Below, in pieces: positions 7,040 through 12,409 of a DNA stretch of 13,024 nucleotides. Numbering within the stretch: position 1 is the first letter of the stretch; every line of letters starts with the position of its first letter. A program made the translations under genes and the position numbers. The notes under the pieces are model-generated. The model did no database searches and was not told the origin of the DNA. It saw only the letters and a list, made by a program, of their open reading frames with translations. The stretch comes from JBBIRM01 sp037441765 (GTDB taxonomy: Bacteria; Desulfobacterota; BSN033; UBA1163). The DNA is taken from assembly GCA_037441765.1 (NCBI GenBank), contig JBBIRM010000073.1, positions 1 through 13,024 on the forward strand. The letters run 5' to 3'.

Positions 7040-7113
7040 GAGGTATTGAAAAGAAGCCATGGGCAGACCCAAAAGGGGATGCCCATGAATCTTAATCAAA
7101 AAGGGTCATGGGC
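7014..7113 (+). promoter_or_regulatory. Mutually exclusive attenuator hairpins, five segments
   Basis: Pairings seen: segment 1 (GGTCTGCCC + GCTTCTT, 7014-7029) with segment 2 (AAGAAGC 7051-7057 and GGGCAGACC 7061-7069), 16 bp with a 3-nt bulge; segment 2 (CATGGGCA, 7058-7065) with segment 3 (TGCCCATG, 7080-7087); segment 3 (GCCCATGA, 7081-7088) with segment 4 (TCATGGGC, 7106-7113); segment 4 with segment 5 as the terminator (7098-7133). The alternatives are 1:2 plus 3:4 (read-through) or 2:3 plus 4:5 (termination). A ribosome at the leader stop (7037-7039) covers much of segment 1 and favours termination; one stalled at F/Y codons 9-14 leaves 1:2 free and favours read-through. Confidence 0.72.
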
Positions 7114-7138
7114 TAAAACTCATGACCCTTTTTATTTT
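7098..7138 (+). terminator. Intrinsic terminator of the GNAT-DUF362 leader
   Basis: AAAAAGGGTCATG (7098-7110) pairs perfectly over 13 bp with CATGACCCTTTTT (7121-7133) around a 10-nt loop, followed by ATTTTT. It ends 17 nt before the GNAT start codon, so it must be bypassed for the operon to be expressed. Confidence 0.85.
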
Positions 7139-7154
7139 TGGAGAAGGAGTAAGG

Positions 7155-8732
7155 ATGAAAGCGGAATTTGCCAAGATCAGTGATAGATTAAAAAAGTGTC
7201 AGATCGGAATCAAAGATATACTGTCCATGATTGATATGACATTGGAAGACCAACTTAAGGAGCAGAAGGACCTATTCCCCTATGACATTTTTGAGGGGCT
7301 AAATGAGTTAATAGATAAGACCATCCATGGAACAAAGATCCAGCGTTTCAGACCGAAAGAAGGTAAGGGACCCTTTCATACATTCGAGATTCATACAGAG
7401 GCAGGGGAAATTCTTGGATACCTTAATATGATATACCTGAGAAGGCCCATCACATCCTATTATTTGGTTTATGTTGAGGTGTCTCATCCTTTTCGTGGGA
7501 GGGGGCTTGGAAATAAGATCCTAAAGTCCTTTAAAGAGTTTGTAGAGAAGATAGGTGCTGTTGGGCTTCTCGATAATATCATCCTTCCTGAGGAACCGAC
7601 ATACAACATTTACTCCAAATTGGGTTGGAAACCCCTTGAAGACCTTATCGGCAGGGACTTAATCAACTCCGAAGGTTACTACATTGTCTTCATCCCAGAA
7701 TCTCTTAAAATCCAGAATTTAAGAGAAAAACTGATCAAACTTTTGCTTAAGGTAATGAAGAAGAGGCCTATCATTGATATGCATGATAATGAGGCTATGG
7801 TGAAACGGACGATCGCAGAATTTCGTTCTGTAAATGAGGTTCTGATGCAACTTTTTAAAATAGAACTTTCAGAAGGAACTTCAACTCCTTTTATGCGTTT
7901 CATGTTCACAAAGTTTGTTACAAAAGTCCTTGGATTTCGGAGGCGCATCTCTACGCTTGTAGGCTTTACTGGTGGAGAGTCTCTTGAACAGATCTCGGTC
8001 TCAGATCAAATAAAGGCTTTACCCATTCAACCATACTCCCTCTGGGATTCTAAGGGGGTTCAAGTAAAGATAAGGGGGGATGAAGAAATTATCTCTGACC
8101 TCCCGGTTGAGTTAAAAAAAGAACCCACCTTCTATATTGAAAATCTACCTCTATATAAAAGACCCTATCTTTCCTCCTGGTTGGAGAAAAAAGGGGATGT
8201 TCAACCCCATATTCTAAAAATTGGGGATCTTCTCGAATTAGGATTTGACCCGACCAAATTGAGGGAATTTCACTTCAAAGGAGTAAACTATATTTTTGAA
8301 AGAACATCTCCTCGCTTTCTCCTTTCCATTGAAAAGAAGGGGAGGTTATTATCGAAAATCGCTGATTCCACTAAAGGGTTACAATTCCATAACTCAAGAA
8401 TTAGGGTCAACCCCATTCTTGTAATTCTTCGCCATAAAGAAAATATTTATCTACTTCGAAGAAAATTAGAAGGAATACACCTTGAGGAGGCATTGGATCA
8501 ACTCAGAGAATCTCCACATTTAAAAGAGATGAACGATAAGATAAGAATTGATCATGCCTTCATCACGACTGTAAATGAAATTAAGGAATGGCTCTTAAAG
8601 GTCTTTTCCTCAAAGTTTCGGGACGAGGTTGAAGATCTTACTTTCTTCGTCCCATGGGATATCGAAAGAAATAGGCCTAACGTTATTGTGGATATGAGAG
8701 ATGTTTTTATAGATACAGTTTGGATTTCTTAA
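7155..8732 (+). CDS. GNAT-domain protein with a long C-terminal region of unknown function
   Basis: This is a 525-aa cytoplasmic protein. An N-terminal GCN5-type acetyltransferase fold is visible at about residues 60-180: LVYVEVSHPFRGRGLGNKIL (residues 104-123) holds the acetyl-CoA loop R-G-R-G-L-G (114-119), and YNIYSKLGWKPL (150-161) is the usual late motif. Residues about 190-525 match no family I recognise; they are charged, with no signal peptide, membrane segment or metal-binding Cys cluster. The ORF is open upstream to an ATG at 7122, but that lies inside the terminator stem. The ATG at 7155, with GGAG 5-8 nt upstream, is the credible start. It follows an aromatic-amino-acid attenuator and precedes a DUF362 gene by 27 nt, so both are probably induced when Phe/Tyr are scarce. 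The substrate is unknown. Confidence 0.72.
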   Translation: MKAEFAKISDRLKKCQIGIKDILSMIDMTLEDQLKEQKDLFPYDIFEGLNELIDKTIHGTKIQRFRPKEGKGPFHTFEIHTEAGEILGYLNMIYLRRPITSYYLVYVEVSHPFRGRGLGNKILKSFKEFVEKIGAVGLLDNIILPEEPTYNIYSKLGWKPLEDLIGRDLINSEGYYIVFIPESLKIQNLREKLIKLLLKVMKKRPIIDMHDNEAMVKRTIAEFRSVNEVLMQLFKIELSEGTSTPFMRFMFTKFVTKVLGFRRRISTLVGFTGGESLEQISVSDQIKALPIQPYSLWDSKGVQVKIRGDEEIISDLPVELKKEPTFYIENLPLYKRPYLSSWLEKKGDVQPHILKIGDLLELGFDPTKLREFHFKGVNYIFERTSPRFLLSIEKKGRLLSKIADSTKGLQFHNSRIRVNPILVILRHKENIYLLRRKLEGIHLEEALDQLRESPHLKEMNDKIRIDHAFITTVNEIKEWLLKVFSSKFRDEVEDLTFFVPWDIERNRPNVIVDMRDVFIDTVWIS

Positions 8733-8759
8733 AAAACTGAAAGAAGAGGGAAGTATTCA

Positions 8760-9932
8760 ATGGTACCCACTGTTGTAGTTTCTAAAGGTAAAAATCCATA
8801 TCAGACCACAATGAGGGCACTCCAAAGGTTTCCCCTTAACAATTTGAGAGACAGCAGTGTCTTGATCAAGCCAAATGGAGGAAGGTTGGCCTTACCTGGC
8901 CAGGGTGTTACAACCCATCCCCTGGTTGTAGCAGGAACTATTGATTATTTGAGAGAAAAGGGGGCCAAGGAGATTGTGATTGGAGAGAGTTGCATATTTG
9001 GGGTAAATCCCCAAGAGGCCTTTCGAATAAATGGTCTGAAAGAAATCTCTGAAAAAAGAGGGGTTAGACTTATTGATCTTGACCAAACTGATCCCATGGA
9101 GATTTCCATCCCGGAAGGGAGACTTCTTAAAAAGATCAGGGTCTCTGCTTTTCTAAAAAATTTTGATTGGATCATCTCCATCCCTGTGATGAAGACCCAT
9201 ATGCATACTCATGTCTCTTTGAGCATTAAAAATATGAAAGGCCTTTTATGGCGTGGGGAGAAGGTGAGGCTTCATCATCTTAGAGATGATAAAAAATCTT
9301 CTGGATATCATAAAGAATTGGATATTGCCATTTCAGAAATGGCCACGGTTCTCTTCCCCCATCTTTCTATCATTGATGGCTCTGTGGGCATGGAGGGTAT
9401 GGGACCTGCCTATGGGAAAAAGAAAGAGATGGGATTGATTTTGGTTGGAAATAATCCCATTTCTATAGATGCAGTGGCAAGCCGTTTAATGGGTTTTGAC
9501 CCTGAGAAAATCCCTCACCTCAAACTATCAGAGGAGAAGGGGTTAGGAGATATTCGAACTGAAAAAATTTCTATAAGTCCAGGGGACTACTTGAAATGGG
9601 TGAATCCCTTCAAACCTCCCCCTACCAATCTCTCCTTTCATTTCCCAGGTATCATTATCCATGAGGAAGGGGCGTGCAGTGCCTGCCTTTCTACACTTCT
9701 GGTCTTTCTTAAGAATGAGTATTCTCAATTTAAAAGGGATTTTAATAGGGATGGAGAAATTCATATTGGTCTTGGGAAATATTTGAGAACCTGTCCAAAA
9801 GGGACACTCCTGATCGGAAATTGTACCTCTAAGATGAAAAAAAGTGGAATATTCATAGGGGGATGTCCTCCTGTGGCATCACAAATAATGAAGGCTGTAT
9901 TAAAAGAAGGGAGGATTAGAAAGAGATATTGA
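8760..9932 (+). CDS. DUF362 family protein, putative Fe-S protein
   Basis: This 390-aa protein shows DUF362 hallmarks: VLIKPNGG (34-41), TTHPLVVAGTIDYLREKGAKEIVIGE (51-76), SIPVMKTHMHTHVSLSIKNMKG (140-161), IIDGSVGMEGMGPAYGKK (204-221) and ISIDAVASRLMGFDP (234-248). The C-terminal extension carries C306, C309 (ACSACL), C345 (RTCPKG), C355 (GNC) and C369 (GGCPPVASQI), a spacing that could bind an Fe-S cluster though not a standard ferredoxin motif. DUF362 has no generally established reaction. It lies 27 nt after the GNAT gene with GAGGG upstream of the ATG, so it is co-transcribed and under the same aromatic attenuator. A linked role in aromatic metabolism or its redox chemistry is inference from regulation only. 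Confidence 0.8.
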   Translation: MVPTVVVSKGKNPYQTTMRALQRFPLNNLRDSSVLIKPNGGRLALPGQGVTTHPLVVAGTIDYLREKGAKEIVIGESCIFGVNPQEAFRINGLKEISEKRGVRLIDLDQTDPMEISIPEGRLLKKIRVSAFLKNFDWIISIPVMKTHMHTHVSLSIKNMKGLLWRGEKVRLHHLRDDKKSSGYHKELDIAISEMATVLFPHLSIIDGSVGMEGMGPAYGKKKEMGLILVGNNPISIDAVASRLMGFDPEKIPHLKLSEEKGLGDIRTEKISISPGDYLKWVNPFKPPPTNLSFHFPGIIIHEEGACSACLSTLLVFLKNEYSQFKRDFNRDGEIHIGLGKYLRTCPKGTLLIGNCTSKMKKSGIFIGGCPPVASQIMKAVLKEGRIRKRY

Positions 9933-9934
9933 AT

Positions 9935-10049
9935 CCTACCTCCGCAGTCTTTGAGGGACTTTTTCAGTAATCTGCTAAACAGATCTCTGAAAAAGTATTT
10001 AAAAAGGATTTTTAGACTACCTCCCCAGTCTTTCAAGGACTTTTTTTCG
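9935..10049. repeat. Degenerate tandem copies of the MITE arms
   Basis: Three arm-like pieces follow the DUF362 stop. CCTACCTCCGCAGTC with GACTTTTTCAG (9935-9967) and CTACCTCCCCAGTC with GGACTTTTTTTCG (10017-10049) are in the same sense as the right arm of the element at 6654-6876. Between them, 9981-10004 is identical over 24 nt to the left arm at 6655-6678. ACTTTTTCAG (9958-9967) can pair with CTGAAAAAGT (9987-9996). This looks like a broken or composite copy of the same repeat family. It gives the only hairpin after this operon and is not GC-rich enough for a clear terminator. Confidence 0.6.
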
Positions 10050-10082
10050 AAATCTGCTAAAATTTATTGTTAGCTAAAATTT

Positions 10083-10344
10083 AAAAGTGCACTCTTTAAG
10101 TTTTAAAAGTGCACCACTTCTGATCTCCTCTCCCCCTGGGGAGAGGACAAAGGTGAGGGGGATATATTAGAAGTCCACCCTCACCCTATCCCTCTCCCGC
10201 CAGCGGGAGAAGGAAGGAAGTGATTTAGACAATCTTTCCTTAATATGGGTGTTGATCTGCTTCCATGAAGGTTTTTTAAGAAGACTAAGAGTGCACTTTT
10301 GAATTTTAAATCTTACAAAAACAGTGCACTTTTGATTTTTAAAT
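10083..10344. repeat. Four-copy AAAAGTGCAC inverted repeat set
   Basis: AAAAGTGCAC occurs forward at 10083-10092 and 10105-10114, and reversed as GTGCACTTTT at 10291-10300 and 10324-10333. The two reversed copies sit in 22-nt units (10290-10311 and 10323-10344) that differ at one position. Two copies face inward from each side of the REP-like pair, forming a nested inverted structure. Confidence 0.6.
10126..10210. repeat. REP-like inverted hairpin pair
   Basis: TCCTCTCCCC (10126-10135) folds on GGGGAGAGGA (10138-10147), followed by AGGTGAGGGGG. In mirror order come CCACCCTCACCC, then TCTCCCGC (10193-10200) folding on GCGGGAGA (10203-10210). The words CCCTCACCCT and CCTCTCCCGC are typical of a widespread intergenic palindromic repeat of bacteria. 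No coding function; an apparent 60-codon minus-strand ORF across it is an artefact. Confidence 0.65.
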
Positions 10345-10364
10345 AACAATCTGCTAAAATTTCC

Positions 10365-10393
10365 TTGACAAGAAATCTGGGTTATGTTATAAA
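10365..10393 (+). promoter_or_regulatory. Near-consensus sigma-70 promoter of the aromatic operon
   Basis: TTGACA (10365-10370), an exact 17-nt spacer, and TATAAA (10388-10393; 5 of 6 to TATAAT). Transcription should start near 10400, only about 15 nt before the leader peptide start codon. Confidence 0.8.
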
Positions 10394-10414
10394 CCCCAAC
10401 TGAAAGGACACAAA

Positions 10415-10510
10415 ATGGATCAACTTCACATCGTTAATTTTAGCAGTGTATTTAATTTTTATTGGTATTTTTACGCCGTGCTCTACCCACTGCCTTATGG
10501 TGATCCTTAA
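10415..10510 (+). CDS. Phe/Tyr/Trp-rich leader peptide (attenuator) of the aromatic operon
   Basis: This ORF encodes 31 aa from ATG 10415 to TAA 10508-10510, with a good ribosome site (AAAGGA, 6 nt upstream). Ten residues are aromatic (four Phe, five Tyr, one Trp), seven of them in the eight-residue run FNFYWYFY (residues 13-20). It sits just after a strong promoter and before two tandem terminators, and the genes behind it make chorismate precursors. This matches leader peptides that couple aromatic tRNA charging to transcription, such as pheA and trp leaders in enterobacteria (family knowledge). The end of the ORF (10483-10496) encodes the antiterminator strand itself. Confidence 0.88.
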   Translation: MDQLHIVNFSSVFNFYWYFYAVLYPLPYGDP

Positions 10511-10577
10511 TATAAAAAGCAGTTAAGGCCGTGGGTAGATTGACACTACCCACGGCCTTTCTTTTTTAAGCCGTGGG
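10443..10577 (+). promoter_or_regulatory. Attenuator alternative pairings of the aromatic leader
   Basis: Segment 2, CTACCCACTGCCTT (10483-10496, in the leader ORF), pairs at 13 of 14 positions with segment 3, AAGGCCGTGGGTAG (10525-10538), the 5' arm of terminator 1. Segment 1, GCAGTG (10443-10448), pairs with CACTGC (10488-10493) and could hold segment 2 unless a ribosome stalled on codons 13-18 covers it. When 2:3 forms, the freed 3' arm of terminator 1 can pair through CCCACGGC (10549-10556) with GCCGTGGG (10570-10577), the 5' arm of terminator 2, disabling it too. The 1:2 pair is only 6 bp and is the least certain part. Confidence 0.72.
10525..10567 (+). terminator. Intrinsic terminator 1 of the aromatic leader
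   Basis: AAGGCCGTGGGTAG (10525-10538) pairs perfectly over 14 bp with CTACCCACGGCCTT (10546-10559) around ATTGACA, followed by TCTTTTTT. It is strong and lies between the leader peptide and aroA'. Confidence 0.92.
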
Positions 10578-10604
10578 ATTTTTCTCACGGCTTTTTTATT
10601 TTTT
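10568..10604 (+). terminator. Intrinsic terminator 2 of the aromatic leader
   Basis: AAGCCGTGGGA (10568-10578) pairs with TCTCACGGCTT (10583-10593; 11 bp with one G-U) around TTTT, followed by a T-run broken by one A. It directly abuts terminator 1 and ends 18 nt before the aroA' start codon. Confidence 0.85.
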
Positions 10605-10622
10605 GGCAGGAGGTATTTAAAA

Positions 10623-11420
10623 ATGATTGGGAAGAATATTCGGATGGAACGTATTTTTGACCAAGAGTCAAAAAAGACAGTAATCGTCCCCATGGATCAC
10701 GGGGTGACCATCGGGCCTGTAACAGGTCTTATAGATATTCAAGAGACGATCCATAGAGTTGTTAAAGGAGGAGCCAATGCCATCGTCATTCATAAAGGGT
10801 TAGTAAAGAATGGTTTTAAAAAGAAAAACGCTGCTCTCATCATCCACCTCTCGGCAAGCACAAAGATTTCTCCAGATCCAAATACAAAGATGATTGTTTG
10901 CACAGTTGAAGAGGCAATTAAATTAGGGGCAGACGCAGTTTCGGTCCATGTCAACCTCGGAGCGGAGAATGATAAATCGATGCTGAAAGATCTCGGAAGG
11001 GTTGGGAAGGAGGCAATGGAATGGGGGATTCCCTTACTGGCCATGATGTATACGAGGGGGCCCAAAATAAAGAACGAATATGATGTTAAATTGGTCAAAC
11101 ATGCTGCCCGGGTGGGGGCTGAATTAGGGGCCGATATTGTAAAAGTGGTTTATACAGGTTCAATAGAAAGCTTCAGGGAGGTTATTGAGGGCTGTTTTGT
11201 TCCAGTGGTCATTGCAGGTGGAGAAAAGATGGATACAGATAGAGATATATTGGAGATGGTCAGAGGAGCAATGCTTGCAGGAGCCTCAGGGGTTTCAATA
11301 GGTAGAAATGTCTTCCAGCATAAAGATCCAGCAAAGATTCTTAAAGCCATATCAAAAATCGTTCATAAAGACTCTTCCCCTGAGCAAGTTCTAAATGAAT
11401 GGAAGGAGGTGGAAGAATGA
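10623..11420 (+). CDS. aroA': 2-amino-3,7-dideoxy-D-threo-hept-6-ulosonate (ADTH) synthase, DhnA-type aldolase
   Basis: This 265-aa class I aldolase of the FBA/DhnA family matches the enzyme that joins L-aspartate semialdehyde to 6-deoxy-5-ketofructose 1-phosphate, giving ADTH, the first step of the archaeal-type route to dehydroquinate. Visible active-site elements are D25 (VPMDHGVTIGP), Y143 (AMMYTRGPK) and the Schiff-base Lys K174 (DIVKVVYTG); the phosphate-binding end is VIAGG…SIGRNVFQ (197-231). AGGAGGT lies 8 nt before the ATG. It overlaps the next gene, dehydroquinate synthase II, by 4 nt, and this pairing sets ADTH synthase apart from the related fructose-bisphosphate aldolase. Expression is controlled by the attenuator just upstream. 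Confidence 0.9.
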   Translation: MIGKNIRMERIFDQESKKTVIVPMDHGVTIGPVTGLIDIQETIHRVVKGGANAIVIHKGLVKNGFKKKNAALIIHLSASTKISPDPNTKMIVCTVEEAIKLGADAVSVHVNLGAENDKSMLKDLGRVGKEAMEWGIPLLAMMYTRGPKIKNEYDVKLVKHAARVGAELGADIVKVVYTGSIESFREVIEGCFVPVVIAGGEKMDTDRDILEMVRGAMLAGASGVSIGRNVFQHKDPAKILKAISKIVHKDSSPEQVLNEWKEVEE

Positions 11421-12409
11421 AAAAGGTCTGGGTGAAGGCAATTCCCTGGAAAAGGGAGATTGCCATGGCTGCTATCGAGTGTGGAGCAGATGGCCTTTGG
11501 ATCCCACCAAAGATGGTGGAAGAGGTAAAAAAGATGGGGATCATTACTACCATCTCAGAGGATGGGGATCTAAAATTGGGTCAGGATGTGGTTGAAAAGG
11601 AGATATGTGAGAAAAAGGATGAAGAGGAGATTATTACACTGAGCCTGACAAAAAAAGTTGTTGTAAGAAATGGGGATTGGAGGATAATTCCCCTGGAAAA
11701 TCTGTTGAGCAAAACAAATAACCTCTTTGTTGAGATTGATGATCTTCACGAAGGAGAGACTGCATTCGGTATTCTTGAGAAAGGTGTGGATGGAGTGGTT
11801 ATAAAAAACTCAGATCCAGTGAAGGTGAAATCGATTGTTAGAAAATTGAAGGAAGAAAGTGAAAAATTTGATCTCCATCCTGCCAGGGTAAGACGTATCG
11901 AACCCTTAGGCCTTGGAGAGCGGGTTTGCATAGATACCTGTTCTTCCATGAATCCTGGTGAGGGAATGCTTGTCGGAAATAGTAGCCAGGGGTTATTCCT
12001 TATCCATTCGGAAACCGCTGAGAACATTTTTGTAAACACCCGACCATTTCGTGTAAACGCAGGTCCTGTCCATTCTTATATTCGTCTGGCTGGGGGAGAG
12101 ACAAAGTATCTATGTGAAGTGAAAGCAGGGGACCGTGCACTGGTAGTAAATTTTGAAGGGAAGAGTTATCCAACTGTTATTGGCCGGGCAAAACTTGAAA
12201 GACGTCCCCTTGCACTCGTGGAGGCAGAAGAGAATGGAAAGATTATCTCCGTAATCCTTCAAAATGCAGAAACGATTTGTCTTACTAAACCCGATGGAAA
12301 TCCAATCTCACTGGTCGATCTTAAGATAGGAAGCGAGGTCTTAGTCTATAGAGAGGAGTTAGGAAGACATTTTGGAGTAGGTATAAATGAAAAGGTCATT
12401 GAGAGATGA
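11417..12409 (+). CDS. aroB': 3-dehydroquinate synthase II
   Basis: This 330-aa dehydroquinate synthase type II oxidises, deaminates and cyclises ADTH to 3-dehydroquinate with NAD, replacing the DAHP/AroB route. Family marks: KKVWVKAIPWKREIAMAAIECGADG at the N-terminus, LGLGERVCIDTCSSMNPGEGMLVGNSSQGLFLIHSE (about 171-206) and TRPFRVNAGPVHSYI (about 212-226). The ATG overlaps the aroA' stop as ATGA, with AGGAGGT 6 nt upstream; an earlier in-frame ATG at 11399 would precede that ribosome site and is less likely. Length fits the family. It is unrelated to the classical AroB fold. Confidence 0.93.
   Translation: MKKVWVKAIPWKREIAMAAIECGADGLWIPPKMVEEVKKMGIITTISEDGDLKLGQDVVEKEICEKKDEEEIITLSLTKKVVVRNGDWRIIPLENLLSKTNNLFVEIDDLHEGETAFGILEKGVDGVVIKNSDPVKVKSIVRKLKEESEKFDLHPARVRRIEPLGLGERVCIDTCSSMNPGEGMLVGNSSQGLFLIHSETAENIFVNTRPFRVNAGPVHSYIRLAGGETKYLCEVKAGDRALVVNFEGKSYPTVIGRAKLERRPLALVEAEENGKIISVILQNAETICLTKPDGNPISLVDLKIGSEVLVYREELGRHFGVGINEKVIER

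Larger units (their letters stand above)
10051..10362. repeat. 15-bp direct repeat bracketing an intergenic repeat cluster
   Basis: AATCTGCTAAAATTT occurs identically at 10051-10065 and 10348-10362, and its first 11 bases also at 9969-9979. The perfect pair brackets about 282 bp that consists almost entirely of the GTGCAC and REP repeats and contains no credible gene. The bracketed segment may be one inserted unit. Confidence 0.5.

Noticed and set aside
6899..7099. 66-aa minus-strand ORF
   Set aside because: It is the complement of the leader peptide and attenuator hairpins; the plus strand has a coherent promoter-leader-terminator layout.
7122..7154. GNAT gene start at ATG 7122
   Set aside because: This ATG lies within the 3' arm of the terminator stem and has no ribosome site; ATG 7155 has GGAG at proper distance.
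10126..10210. Short palindromic repeats as a CRISPR array
   Set aside because: There are only two inverted units, no regular spacers and no cas genes; the words match a common REP-like repeat.
10167..10349. 60-aa minus-strand ORF
   Set aside because: It is built from the GTGCAC repeats and the REP-like hairpin, with no ribosome site or protein-like composition.
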